A DNA stretch of 54,790 nucleotides from Allobosea robiniae (GCF_900102525.1 NZ_FNBZ01000013.1:1-54790); one strand, 5' to 3'. Positions 16,235 through 25,464 are shown, counted from the first letter of the stretch. The notes: generated from the letters alone by a model not told the origin. Made by a program: numbers and translations.

Positions 16235-17245
16235 ATGCTGCGCTTCATCTTCACCCGGCTGAGCCTGGTCATCCCGACCTTCATCGGCATCACGCTGCTG
16301 GCCTTCTTCCTCGTCCGCCTCGTCCCCGGCGACCCGATCGAGACCATGGCCGGCGAACGCGGCATCGACGCCGCCCGCCACGCCCAGCTCCTGACCGAAT
16401 ACGGCCTCGACCGGCCGCTGCTCGTCCAGTACGGCAAATATATCGAGCGCGTCGTCCAGGGCGATCTCGGCAAGTCGATCGTCACCCGCGAGAACGTGCT
16501 GACCGAATTCGGCCAGCTCTTCCCGGCGACGATCGAGCTCGCGATCTGCGCCATCCTGATCGCGCTGATCGTCGGGCTACCGGCCGGCATCATCGCGGCG
16601 GTGAAGCGAAACTCGATCTTCGACCACGGCGTGATGGGGATATCGCTGACCGGCTATTCGATGCCGATCTTCTGGTGGGGCCTGCTGCTGATCCTGCTGT
16701 TCTCGGTGCAGCTCGGCATCACGCCGGTCTCGGGCCGCATCGCGGTGCAGTATTTCATCGAGCCGGTGACCGGCTTCCTGACCGTCGACAGCCTGCTCGC
16801 CGGGGATATCGACGCCTTCTGGTCGGCTCTGTCGCATCTCGTCCTGCCGGCGATCGTGCTCGGCACCGTGCCGCTGGCCGTCATCGCCCGCATGACCCGC
16901 TCGGCGATGCTGGAGGTGCTGGGCGAGGACTATATCCGCACCGCCCGCGCCAAGGGCATGGCGCCGATCCGGGTCGTGGCCATGCATGCGCTGCGCAACG
17001 CCCTGATCCCGATCGTCACCGTCATCGGCCTGCAGGTCGGCGCGCTCTTCACCGGCGCGATCCTGACCGAGACGATCTTCTCCTGGCCCGGCGTCGGCAA
17101 ATGGCTGATCGAGGCGATCAGCCGGCGCGACTACCCGGTCCTGCAAGGCGGCACGCTGATGCTCGGCGTCGTGGTGATGAGCGTCAACCTCTTCGTCGAC
17201 CTGCTCTACGGCCTGATCAACCCGCGCATCAGGCACGCAAGATGA
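16235..17245 (+). CDS. dppB: Dpp-type ABC transporter permease, DppB-like
   Basis: This 336-aa protein has the N-terminal helix and GDPIETMAGERG-type loop of DppB/OppB permeases, about six membrane helices, and the EAA coupling motif (YIRTARAKGMAPIRVVAMHALRNALIP). It forms one half of the peptide channel. It starts 63 bp after the aminopeptidase gene. The periplasmic loop around SGRIAVQYFIEPVTGFLTVD is longer than in the other DppB proteins of this window. Confidence 0.94.
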   Translation: MLRFIFTRLSLVIPTFIGITLLAFFLVRLVPGDPIETMAGERGIDAARHAQLLTEYGLDRPLLVQYGKYIERVVQGDLGKSIVTRENVLTEFGQLFPATIELAICAILIALIVGLPAGIIAAVKRNSIFDHGVMGISLTGYSMPIFWWGLLLILLFSVQLGITPVSGRIAVQYFIEPVTGFLTVDSLLAGDIDAFWSALSHLVLPAIVLGTVPLAVIARMTRSAMLEVLGEDYIRTARAKGMAPIRVVAMHALRNALIPIVTVIGLQVGALFTGAILTETIFSWPGVGKWLIEAISRRDYPVLQGGTLMLGVVVMSVNLFVDLLYGLINPRIRHAR

Positions 17246-17285
17246 ACCGTCATTTCTCCCTTCGCTCCCGTCGGAGCCTCGCCGC

Positions 17286-18194
17286 ATGAGCACCCAAACC
17301 CTCAACGCCCCGACTGCTGCGCCCAGCGCTGCGCCGCCGCATCCCGTCCGCGAGTTCTGGACCTATTTCAGTGCCAATCGCGGCGCCGTCGCCGGCCTGG
17401 TCGTCATCGTGCTGGTGCTGCTCTGCGCGCTGTTCGCGCCCCTGATCGCGCCGCATGAGCCGAACCTGACCAACAACGCGGTCTTCCTGAAGCCGCCGTT
17501 CTGGCAGGAGGGCGGCTCGCTCTCCTATCCGCTCGGCACCGATGCGATCGGCCGCGACATCCTCTCGCGCCTGCTTTTCGGCGCGCGGCTTTCGCTGGTG
17601 ATCGGCATCGCGGTCGTGGCGCTCGCCATCGTCGTCGGCATCGTGCTCGGCCTGATCGCCGGCTATTTCAAGGGCATCGCCGATATCGCGATCATGCGGC
17701 TGATGGACATCCTGATGACGATGCCGAGCCTGCTGCTCGCCATCGTCATCGTCGCCATTCTCGGCCCCGGCCTGATGAACGCGATGCTTGCGGTGGCCAT
17801 CGTCGTGCTGCCGCATTACGTGCGCATCACCCGTGCCGCCGTCATTGCCGAGGCGAGCAAGGACTATGTCGTCGCCGCCCAGGTCTCGGGCGCGCAGACG
17901 ATCCGCCTGATGTTCTCCGAGATCCTGCCGAACTGCGCCGCGCCGCTGATCGTGCAGGCGACGCTCGGCGTCTCCACCGCGATCCTCGATGCCGCCGCAC
18001 TGGGCTTCCTCGGCCTCGGCGCCCAGCCGCCGACACCGGAATGGGGCACGATGCTGGCGGACGCCCGCGAATTCGTGCTGCGCGCCTGGTGGGTCGTCAC
18101 CTTCCCGGGCCTCGCCATCCTCATCACCGTGCTCGCCTTCAACCTGCTCGGTGACGGCCTGCGCGATGCGCTCGACCCCAAGCTGAAGCGCTGA
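17286..18194 (+). CDS. dppC: Dpp-type ABC transporter permease, DppC-like
   Basis: This 302-aa permease has the OppC N-terminal region (ANRGAVAGLVVIVLVLLCALFAP), the family pattern YPLGTDAIGRDILSRLLFGARLSL, and the EAA loop (YVVAAQVSGAQTIRLMFSEILPN). It forms a heterodimer with the DppB-like protein 40 bp upstream. It ends ALDPKLKR, and the ATPase gene starts 4 bp later, so translation is probably coupled. Confidence 0.94.
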   Translation: MSTQTLNAPTAAPSAAPPHPVREFWTYFSANRGAVAGLVVIVLVLLCALFAPLIAPHEPNLTNNAVFLKPPFWQEGGSLSYPLGTDAIGRDILSRLLFGARLSLVIGIAVVALAIVVGIVLGLIAGYFKGIADIAIMRLMDILMTMPSLLLAIVIVAILGPGLMNAMLAVAIVVLPHYVRITRAAVIAEASKDYVVAAQVSGAQTIRLMFSEILPNCAAPLIVQATLGVSTAILDAAALGFLGLGAQPPTPEWGTMLADAREFVLRAWWVVTFPGLAILITVLAFNLLGDGLRDALDPKLKR

Positions 18195-18198
18195 TCCC

Positions 18199-19221
18199 AT
18201 GCCCCTGCTCGAAATCGAAAACCTCAGCGTCGAATTCCCGACCTCCCAGGGAACCTTGCGCGCCGTCGACCGCATCGACCTCACCCTCGAAGAGGGCGAG
18301 GTGCTCGGCGTCGTCGGCGAATCCGGCTCCGGCAAGAGCGTGACCATGCTCGCGCTGATGGGCCTGGTCGGCTATCCCGGCCGCGTCCGCGCCGACAAGC
18401 TGCGCTTCGATGGCCGCGATCTCCTGACCATGTCCGCCCGCGAGCGCCGCCAGCTCACCGGCAAGGACGTGGCGATGATCTTCCAGGAGCCAAGCACCAG
18501 CCTGAACCCCTGCTTCACCATCGGCTTCCAGCTTGCCGAGACGCTCAGGAAGCACGAGGGCATGGATAACAAGGCGGCCAAGCGCCGCTCGATCGAATTG
18601 CTCGAGCAGGTCGGCATCCCCGCGCCGGAAAGCCGCCTCAAGGCCTTCCCGCACCAGATGTCCGGCGGCATGAACCAGCGCGTGATGATCGCGATGGCGA
18701 TCGCCTGCAATCCGCGCCTGCTGATCGCCGACGAGCCGACGACCGCGCTCGACGTCACCATCCAGGCGCAGATCCTCGACCTGCTGATGTCGCTGCAGCG
18801 CGAACGCAACATGGCGCTCGTGCTCATCACCCACAATATGGGCGTCGTCGCCGAGACGGCGCAGCGCATCATGGTGATGTATGCCGGGCAGATCATGGAG
18901 GAGCGCAAGGTCGACGCGCTCTTCGCCAACCCGCAGCACCCCTATTCCGCCGCCCTGCTCGCCGCCCTCCCGGAGCGCAGCGAGCATGCGACCCGCCTTG
19001 CAACCATCCCCGGCATGGTGCCCGGCCTGAACGACCGGCCGAAAGGCTGCCTGTTCTCGCCGCGCTGCGCCTACGCGACCGATCATTCGCGCAACATCCA
19101 GCCGGAGCTGCGGGATTGGGCGGACGGGCGCGTACGTTGCCATTATCCGCTCGGCGATCCCCAGCGCGACGCTGCGCGTGCCCGCGACGAAGCCGGCCAG
19201 GCGACGGAGGCCGCGCGATGA
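18199..19221 (+). CDS. dppD: Dpp-type ABC transporter ATPase, DppD-like
   Basis: This 340-aa ATPase shows Walker A GESGSGKSV, signature MSGGMNQRVMIAMA, Walker B LLIADEPTTALD and switch ITHNMGVVAE. It has the C-terminal oligopeptide-transporter extension with paired cysteines (GCLFSPRCAYA). The DppD type is recognised by the SGGMNQR form of the signature. Its stop overlaps the next start by ATGA. It energises the DppBC channel at the cytoplasmic face. Confidence 0.95.
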   Translation: MPLLEIENLSVEFPTSQGTLRAVDRIDLTLEEGEVLGVVGESGSGKSVTMLALMGLVGYPGRVRADKLRFDGRDLLTMSARERRQLTGKDVAMIFQEPSTSLNPCFTIGFQLAETLRKHEGMDNKAAKRRSIELLEQVGIPAPESRLKAFPHQMSGGMNQRVMIAMAIACNPRLLIADEPTTALDVTIQAQILDLLMSLQRERNMALVLITHNMGVVAETAQRIMVMYAGQIMEERKVDALFANPQHPYSAALLAALPERSEHATRLATIPGMVPGLNDRPKGCLFSPRCAYATDHSRNIQPELRDWADGRVRCHYPLGDPQRDAARARDEAGQATEAAR

Positions 19222-20198
19222 CCAACCCCGTGATCGAAGCGCGCGAGCTGACGCAGATCTATCCGGTCAAGCAGGGGCTCTTCCGCGCCCCGGCACAGTT
19301 GCAGGCGGTCAACAAGGTCTCCTTCGCGGTCGAGGCCGGGCGCACGCTCGCCGTTGTCGGCGAATCCGGCTGCGGAAAGTCGACGCTGGCGCGCATGGCG
19401 ACGCTGATCGAGGCACCGACCTCCGGCGCGCTGACGCTGGACGGGGTCGATGCCGTCTCGCCGCCGGCCAGCGAGCGCCGGCGCCTGCGCCGCACCGTGC
19501 AGTTCGTCTTCCAGAACCCCTATGGCTCGCTCAATCCGCGCAAGAAGGTCGGGACGATCCTGGAGGAGCCGCTCAAGATCAACACCGACCTCTCGCCGGC
19601 CGAGCGCACCGAAAAGGCGCGCGCGATGATGGCCAAGGTCGGCCTTCGTCCCGAGCATTATGCCCGCTATCCGCACATGTTCTCAGGCGGCCAGCGCCAG
19701 CGCATCGCGATCGCCCGCGCGCTGATCCTGTCGCCGAAAGTCGTGGTGGCGGACGAGCCGGTCTCGGCACTGGACATCTCGATCCAGGCGCAGGTGCTGA
19801 ACCTGCTCGCCGATCTGCAGGACGAGCTGAAGCTCGCCTATCTCTTCATCTCGCACGATCTCAGCGTCGTCCGCCACATCGCCCATGACGTGATGGTGAT
19901 GTATCTCGGCAATGCCATCGAGCACGGGCCGAAGGAGCGCATCTACGCCCGCCCCTTGCATCCCTATACGCAGGCGCTGCTCGCCTCGACGCCGCGCGTC
20001 GATGCTGGCAAGCGCGAGCGCATCATCCTGCGCGGCGAATTGCCCTCCCCGCTCAACCCGCCGAAGGGCTGCGTATTCTCGACCCGCTGCCCCCACGTCA
20101 CCGAACGCTGCCGGGTCGAACGGCCGGAGAAGCGCGAAGTCGATGGCCGGCAGGTCGCCTGTCACTATGCCGAGGATTTCCTCGCCAAGGCGGCGTGA
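19218..20198 (+). CDS. dppF: Dpp-type ABC transporter ATPase, DppF-like
   Basis: This 326-aa ATPase shows Walker A GESGCGKST, signature FSGGQRQRIAIARA, Walker B VVVADEPVSALD and switch ISHDLSVVRH. Its C-terminal extension has GCVFSTRCPH. ATG 19218 overlaps the dppD stop by 4 nt. It is the last gene of this operon. The next gene is convergent, 43 bp away; I see no clear bidirectional terminator between them. Confidence 0.95.
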   Translation: MTNPVIEARELTQIYPVKQGLFRAPAQLQAVNKVSFAVEAGRTLAVVGESGCGKSTLARMATLIEAPTSGALTLDGVDAVSPPASERRRLRRTVQFVFQNPYGSLNPRKKVGTILEEPLKINTDLSPAERTEKARAMMAKVGLRPEHYARYPHMFSGGQRQRIAIARALILSPKVVVADEPVSALDISIQAQVLNLLADLQDELKLAYLFISHDLSVVRHIAHDVMVMYLGNAIEHGPKERIYARPLHPYTQALLASTPRVDAGKRERIILRGELPSPLNPPKGCVFSTRCPHVTERCRVERPEKREVDGRQVACHYAEDFLAKAA

Positions 20199-20240
20199 TC
20201 GAGGGCGGAGGCTTCGAGCGGCCCGCCCAACATCGGATCG

Positions 20241-20987
20241 CTAGCCGCAGATCTCGCGCCGGACAGCGATGGCGATGTCCGGCCGGTCGGTCGTGAAGGC
20301 GCTCACGCCGTCCGAAAAGGCCTTGCGGATCGCCGGCTCGTCATGGGCGCCGTAATAGCCCAGCGTCACCGCCTCGCCGCGGCAGGCCTCGCCATCGCCA
20401 TCCTGTGCCTGGGCTATACGGATGGCGATCTCGCGCACACCGGCCGCGCGCGCCTCGCGGCAAAGCTTGCGCAGATCCCGCGTGGGTGATGCCAGCAGCT
20501 TGTCGGCGACGAGCCAGATCGTCGGCCTGTCCGGCACGAGACGCAGGAGTTCTGCGAGCGTCGGCAGGTCGAAGGAGGTGAAGGTCGTCCTGTCGAGCAG
20601 GCGCCTTTCCCGCAGTCGCGCGACGACCTGCGCCTCGATCCCGGGATAGCGCCCGCCGCCCTGCCGCGTCTTCAATTCGATGCGCAGCCTGATGCCGCTC
20701 GGTTCGAGGATATCGAGGATCTCATCGAAGTTCGGGACGGTTTCGTCGTCGGTGCCGATCAGCTCCACGGCCTGAAGCTCCGCCCAGTCCATCTCGCCGA
20801 CCGCCCCGGAGCCAGACGCCGTCCGGCCGAGCAGGGGATCGTGATGGACGAGCAGAACGCCGTCGCGGCTGCGGTGGATATCGAACTCGATGAAATCCAC
20901 CGGGAGAACCGCGGAATTGCGGAAAGCGAGGCGGCTGTTCTCGGGCCAGATTTTGGCCCCGCCGCGATGTGAGGCGATGTCCGTCAT
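20241..20987 (-). CDS. Glycerophosphodiester phosphodiesterase (cytoplasmic, UgpQ/GDPD family)
   Basis: This 248-aa GDPD TIM-barrel enzyme hydrolyses glycerophosphodiesters to glycerol-3-phosphate and an alcohol. Visible active-site residues are H7-R8 (SHRGG), E16-N17 (PENS), E34 and D36 (EFDIH) and H49-D50 (VHHDPLLGR). There is no signal peptide. It is divergent from the RpiR-regulated Opp operon across a 120-bp region with a strong inverted repeat, and a second GDPD lies inside that operon. This suggests both are controlled by the same signal. Confidence 0.92.
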   Translation of the reverse strand: MTDIASHRGGAKIWPENSRLAFRNSAVLPVDFIEFDIHRSRDGVLLVHHDPLLGRTASGSGAVGEMDWAELQAVELIGTDDETVPNFDEILDILEPSGIRLRIELKTRQGGGRYPGIEAQVVARLRERRLLDRTTFTSFDLPTLAELLRLVPDRPTIWLVADKLLASPTRDLRKLCREARAAGVREIAIRIAQAQDGDGEACRGEAVTLGYYGAHDEPAIRKAFSDGVSAFTTDRPDIAIAVRREICG

Positions 20988-21018
20988 ATCCCTGTCACCG
21001 TCCGGAGAGATGTCTGCT

Positions 21019-21066
21019 TATGCAACATAAATTGCCGATGAGCGAGTCTGCAATTTAACTTGCATA
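21019..21066. promoter_or_regulatory. Long hyphenated inverted repeat, candidate RpiR operator
   Basis: TATGCAACATAAATTGC (21019-21035) and GCAATTTAACTTGCATA (21050-21066) are inverted copies matching at 15 of 17 positions with a 14-bp spacer. Each arm also contains a GCAA-N6-TTGC-like or TTGCATA core. It is AT-rich against a GC-rich background and sits between the divergent GDPD (start 20987) and RpiR (start 21108) genes. Confidence 0.7.
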
Positions 21067-21107
21067 TCGCTGCAAGGCTCCGTTACGCTGCCTTCATGGG
21101 AGACACG

Positions 21108-21947
21108 ATGAACCTGACGGAGATCATCGCGGCGCGCCGGGACGAGCTGACCGAGTCGGACCGGCGACTGGTCGAGGTTCTCCTGGCCAATCGCACCGCA
21201 GGCAGCTTCCTGCCGTCGCACAAGGTTGCTGAACAGGCCGGCGTGCACGCCTCGACCGCCGGCCGCCTCGCCCGCAAGCTCGGCTTCGCCTCCTATCGCG
21301 AGATGCGCGGAGCGCTGCAGGACACCGTCGTGGCCGATCTCGACGCTTCGGTGCGCGTGCAGCGCCGGCTCGACCGGGTTCGCGGCGATTCCCTGCTCGG
21401 CTCGGTCGTCGAAGGCGAAATCCGCGCCCTCGGTAACCTGGTCAACCAGATCACCGATGCCGAGATCGTCGCGGCGGCTGGGATGATCAGGCAGGCCGGG
21501 CGCATCCTCGTCGTGGGCGAGGGTCATGCCAGCAGTCTCGCCGACATGTTCGTGCGACGCCTCGTCAGGTCCGGCTACCGCGCGGCGGTCGTCGCCCATG
21601 CCGACTGGCAGGCGGCCGACCAGTTGCTCGGCCTCGCCGCCGGCGACGTCGTCGTCTCCATGATCTTCCGCCACGAAAGTCCGGGGGCGGCACGATTGGT
21701 GTCCTGCGCCCGCGAGATCGGCGCCGCCACGCTGCTGATCACCGACCGGCGCACCGGCGTCCCCGTCTGCGACAGGCAACTCGTCGCCGCCCGCGGCGAA
21801 CAGGGCGAGTTTCATTCGCTGACCGTGCCGATGGCGATCTGCAACACGCTGATCCTGGAATTGTCACGCACCGACCAAGGCCGCTCGCTGAAGACGCTCG
21901 CGAAAGTCGAAACGCTGCAACGCCTGTTTCGCGGCAAGCCCGGATAG
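21108..21947 (+). CDS. RpiR/MurR-family regulator (HTH + SIS domain)
   Basis: This 279-aa protein has an N-terminal HTH_6 domain (SFLPSHKVAEQAGVHASTAGRLARKLGF region) and a C-terminal SIS phosphosugar-binding domain (AGRILVVGEGHASSLADMFVRRL ... DVVVSMIFRH). ATG 21108 has GGGAGA just before it; ATG 21096 is an in-frame alternative. RpiR proteins sense sugar phosphates or similar metabolites. Glycerol-3-phosphate or a related phospho-alcohol would make sense here, given two GDPD genes in the locus, but that is inference. It starts the operon 60 bp before the binding protein. Confidence 0.92.
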   Translation: MNLTEIIAARRDELTESDRRLVEVLLANRTAGSFLPSHKVAEQAGVHASTAGRLARKLGFASYREMRGALQDTVVADLDASVRVQRRLDRVRGDSLLGSVVEGEIRALGNLVNQITDAEIVAAAGMIRQAGRILVVGEGHASSLADMFVRRLVRSGYRAAVVAHADWQAADQLLGLAAGDVVVSMIFRHESPGAARLVSCAREIGAATLLITDRRTGVPVCDRQLVAARGEQGEFHSLTVPMAICNTLILELSRTDQGRSLKTLAKVETLQRLFRGKPG

Positions 21948-22007
21948 GGCTGTCGCATCGACGAACGACGGAACACGCAAACGATTCCTGTCCGATGGGA
22001 GGATACA

Positions 22008-23615
22008 ATGACCAGATCGACCACACGCAAAGCGCCGCTCGGAGTCGTGCTCGGCACCGGCCTGGCCCTTGCCGCTTGCTCCGGCGCCATCGCGCAGGAG
22101 CGACCCGCCCTGACGGTGGCGGTGAACGAGCTCGCACGCTCGCTCGACCCCGGCGAGCACACCGGCAATGTCGATATCCGGATCTACTATTCGATCTTCG
22201 ACACGCTGATCCGGCGCGACTTCGCCAAGCCGAAGGCCGATGGCGGCGCCAACCTCGTGCCCGGCCTCGCCGAAAGCTGGTCCTGGACGACGCCGACCAC
22301 CTTCGACCTGAAGCTGCGCCGCGGCGTCACCTGCCATGACGGCAGCCCGTTCGACGCCAATGACGTGCTGGCGACCTTCTCGCCCGACCGACTCTGGGGG
22401 CCGAAGGCCTATTACCCGGAAGGCCGCGTCTATTTCGGCAACTTCACCCAAGTCGAGAAGCTCGACGACTTCACCGTCCGGATCACGGTGGCGCAGCACG
22501 ATCCGATCATCGAGCATCGCCTGTCGAGCTACATGTCCTTCGCGATCTGCGACGAGCCGTGGAACGCCTTCCGCAAGGAGGGTGTCGACTCCAAGGTCTG
22601 GATGGACCAGGCCGCCAAGGCGCTGCGCTGGAAGCCGGTTGGCACCGGCCCCTACAGCTTCGTCGACTACCAGAAGAACGACAAGGTGACGCTCGCCGCC
22701 TTCGACCGCTATTTCGGCGGCAAGCCCGCCGCCAAGACCATCACCTTCCGCTCGGTCCCGGAAGTTGCGGCGCGCGTCGCCGGCCTCGTCGCCGGCGATT
22801 TCGACATCGCCGTCGAACTGCCGCCGGACCAGTGGGACGGACTCAAGGGCTACAAGGACGTCTCGGTGAAGACCGAGCCGCTGGAGAACAGCCACGTCCT
22901 CCAGTTCAACACCAACGACCCCGTGCTCTCCGACAAGAAGCTGCGCCATGCGATGAGCCTGTCGATCGATCGGAAGGCGCTGATCGACGCGCTCTGGAAG
23001 GGCCAGACCTATACGCCGAACGGCCACCAGCTGCCGAGCTTCGGGCCGATGTATGTGAAGGACAACAAGGGCTACGCCTATGATCCTGCGCTCGCCAAGA
23101 AGCTGCTCGCGGAAAGCTCCTACAAAGGCCAGGAGATCTCCTACCGCCTGATCCCGAACTACTATCTCTACAATGTCGAGGCGGCGCAGGTGATCCAGGA
23201 GATGTGGCGCAACGTGGGCATCAATGCCCGCATCGACTTCGTCGACAGCTTCAAGGAGGTGCGCAAGCCGGGTGCCCAGGTCTTCGCCTGGTCGAACACC
23301 TATCGCGTGCCCGATCCGTCCGGCGCGATCCTCACCCTCTGGGGTCCCGACAGCGAGAACCAGAAGACCTGGAAGCTCTACGGTGCGAGCCCGGCCTTCA
23401 ACGACGCCGCCAGCGAGCTGACCGCCGAGACCGACGAGGCCAAGCGCCGGGCGACCTTCGCCAGGCTGCTCACGGCCTTCGAGGACGATATGCCGATGAC
23501 GATGCTCTACAACCCCGTCACCGGCTATGGCGTGAAGAAGGGCATCGAGTGGACGCCCTACAGCCAGTACTACATGGACTTCCGCCCCTCGAACTTCTCG
23601 CTGGGCGCGAAGTGA
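22008..23615 (+). CDS. Opp/Dpp-type ABC transporter substrate-binding protein of the GDPD-linked system
   Basis: This 535-aa SBP family 5 protein begins with a signal sequence (GVVLGTGLALAACSGAIAQE). The LAAC stretch could be a lipobox, or cleavage may follow AIA. Core motifs are VPGLAESWSWTTPTTFDLKLRRG, DGSPFDANDVLATF and WKPVGTGPYSFVDYQKNDKV. It ends in a GTGA overlap with the ATPase gene. Ligand binding cannot be predicted from these motifs; the linkage to glycerophosphodiesterases suggests a phosphodiester or phospholipid head-group conjugate. Confidence 0.92.
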   Translation: MTRSTTRKAPLGVVLGTGLALAACSGAIAQERPALTVAVNELARSLDPGEHTGNVDIRIYYSIFDTLIRRDFAKPKADGGANLVPGLAESWSWTTPTTFDLKLRRGVTCHDGSPFDANDVLATFSPDRLWGPKAYYPEGRVYFGNFTQVEKLDDFTVRITVAQHDPIIEHRLSSYMSFAICDEPWNAFRKEGVDSKVWMDQAAKALRWKPVGTGPYSFVDYQKNDKVTLAAFDRYFGGKPAAKTITFRSVPEVAARVAGLVAGDFDIAVELPPDQWDGLKGYKDVSVKTEPLENSHVLQFNTNDPVLSDKKLRHAMSLSIDRKALIDALWKGQTYTPNGHQLPSFGPMYVKDNKGYAYDPALAKKLLAESSYKGQEISYRLIPNYYLYNVEAAQVIQEMWRNVGINARIDFVDSFKEVRKPGAQVFAWSNTYRVPDPSGAILTLWGPDSENQKTWKLYGASPAFNDAASELTAETDEAKRRATFARLLTAFEDDMPMTMLYNPVTGYGVKKGIEWTPYSQYYMDFRPSNFSLGAK

Positions 23616-24475
23616 CGGAGCGCGACCGCAAGGCAGGAACTGACGGGGGCAGCGCTGCGCTGCTCTCCGTCGAGGGCCTGACCGTCGGCTTCCGCACCGC
23701 CGCGGGCTATGCCGACATCCTGCACGCGGTCTCCTTCGCCGTGCGGCCGGGCACGACGACCTGCGTCGTTGGCGAGAGCGGCAGCGGCAAGAGCGTCTCC
23801 TGCCAGGCGGTGCTCGGCCTCCTGCCAGCGAACGGGCGCCGGACGGCGGGGCGCATCCTGTTCGAAGGGCGCGACCTCGCCGCCGCCAGCGAGGCCGAAC
23901 TCGAAACGATCCGCGGCCGCGGCATCGGCATGGTGTTCCAGGACCCGCTCGGTTCGCTCAACCCGCTCCATACGGTTGGCACGCAATTGCGCGAGACCTT
24001 GCGCCTGCACACCGCGCTCTCCGAGCCGCAGCGGCAGGCGCGGGCGCTGGAATTGCTGCGTCTCGTCGGCATTCCCGAGCCGGAGCAGCGTCTCGCGTCC
24101 TATGTCCACCAGTTCTCCGGCGGCATGGCGCAGCGCGTGATGATTGCGATGGCGCTGGCCTGCGAGCCGAAGCTGCTGATCGCGGACGAGCCGACGACCG
24201 CGCTCGACGTCACCATCCAGGCGCAGATCCTCGACCTACTCAACCGGCTCAAGGCCGAATTCGGCATGGCGATCCTGTTCGTCACCCATGATCTCGGCGT
24301 CGTCGCCGAAATGGCCGATGATGTCGTGGTGATGCGCCATGGCCGCGTGGTCGAGGCCGGCCCGGCTGCACGCCTGCTGACAGCTCCGCAAGCACCCTAT
24401 ACGCGCGAGCTGCTCGCAGCGATGCCGCGCCTCGACGTCGCCGCGCCCGTCTACCGCAAACGGGCCGCGTCATGA
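23612..24475 (+). CDS. Opp/Dpp-type ABC transporter ATPase (DppD-like, short C-terminus)
   Basis: This 287-aa ATPase has a GTG start at 23612 overlapping the binding-protein stop. It shows Walker A GESGSGKSV, signature FSGGMAQRVMIAMA, Walker B LLIADEPTTALD and switch VTHDLGVVAE. Unlike the other DppD proteins in the window it stops soon after PYTRELLAAMPRLD and lacks the ~40-residue Cys-containing extension (CxFxxRC). No frameshift is apparent, since the next gene starts exactly at its stop (ATGA), so the short form is probably natural. Confidence 0.92.
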   Translation: MTERDRKAGTDGGSAALLSVEGLTVGFRTAAGYADILHAVSFAVRPGTTTCVVGESGSGKSVSCQAVLGLLPANGRRTAGRILFEGRDLAAASEAELETIRGRGIGMVFQDPLGSLNPLHTVGTQLRETLRLHTALSEPQRQARALELLRLVGIPEPEQRLASYVHQFSGGMAQRVMIAMALACEPKLLIADEPTTALDVTIQAQILDLLNRLKAEFGMAILFVTHDLGVVAEMADDVVVMRHGRVVEAGPAARLLTAPQAPYTRELLAAMPRLDVAAPVYRKRAAS

Positions 24476-25464
24476 GCGCCGCGCCCGAACCCCTGCTGCG
24501 CGTCTCTGCCTTACGCCGGCATTTCGGCGGCGGCCGCTCCTTCCTGCGGACGCAACGGACCATCCGCGCGGTCGAGGATGTGTCGCTGACCTTGCGGATC
24601 GGCGAGACGCTCGGGCTCGTCGGCGAATCCGGCTGCGGGAAATCGACCACCGGCCGGATGATCGTCGGGCTCGAACGGCCGAGCGGCGGCGAGATCCTGT
24701 TCAAGGGCCGCGACCTCACAGGCCTGACGCCGAAGGACTGGCAGCGGCAGCGCCGCGACATCCAGATGATCTTCCAGAACCCGCAATCGGCGCTCGATCC
24801 GCGATTGAGCATCGGCCGCCAGATCCGCGAGCCGCTCGACCTGCACGGGATCGGCGAACGCGGCGGGCGCGACGCGGAAGTGCTGCGCCTGATGCAGGCG
24901 GTCGCATTGGCGCCGGAGATGGCCGACCGTTTTCCGCACCAGATCAGCGGCGGGCAGGCGCAGCGCGTCGTGATCGCACGGGCGCTGGCGATGAAGCCCA
25001 GCCTGATCGTCTGCGACGAGCCGGTCTCGGCGCTCGACGTCTCCGTGCAGGCGACGGTGACGGAGCTTTTGCAGGAGCTGCAGGAGCGCTTCGACATCGC
25101 CTATCTCTTCATCTCGCACGACCTGCGCGTGGTGAAGAAGCTCTCGCACCGCATCGCCGTGATGTATCTCGGCCAGATCGTCGAGGAAGGCCCGACCGAC
25201 CCGGTCTATCGCAGGCCTCTGCACCCCTACACGATGGCGCTGCTCGCCGCGATCCCGGACCTTTCGGCCTCACGCGCGACCCGGCCCGTGCGCCTCGCGG
25301 GCGATCCGCCTTCACCGGCCAATCCGCCGGCCGGATGTCATTTCCACACGCGCTGCCCCTATGCCCGCCCGCGCTGCTCGGCCGAGATGCCGGCCCTGCG
25401 CCCGCTTGGCGAGGGCCACAGCGTGCGCTGCCATTTTGCTGGTGAACTGGGAGTTGCGTCATGA
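24472..25464 (+). CDS. Opp/Dpp-type ABC transporter ATPase (DppF-like)
   Basis: This 330-aa ATPase shows Walker A GESGCGKST, signature ISGGQAQRVVIARA, Walker B LIVCDEPVSALD and switch ISHDLRVVKK, and keeps the Cys-rich extension CHFHTRCPYARPRC. ATG overlaps the preceding stop (ATGA), and its own stop overlaps the GDPD start (ATGA). It partners the short DppD-like protein. Confidence 0.94.
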   Translation: MSAAPEPLLRVSALRRHFGGGRSFLRTQRTIRAVEDVSLTLRIGETLGLVGESGCGKSTTGRMIVGLERPSGGEILFKGRDLTGLTPKDWQRQRRDIQMIFQNPQSALDPRLSIGRQIREPLDLHGIGERGGRDAEVLRLMQAVALAPEMADRFPHQISGGQAQRVVIARALAMKPSLIVCDEPVSALDVSVQATVTELLQELQERFDIAYLFISHDLRVVKKLSHRIAVMYLGQIVEEGPTDPVYRRPLHPYTMALLAAIPDLSASRATRPVRLAGDPPSPANPPAGCHFHTRCPYARPRCSAEMPALRPLGEGHSVRCHFAGELGVAS

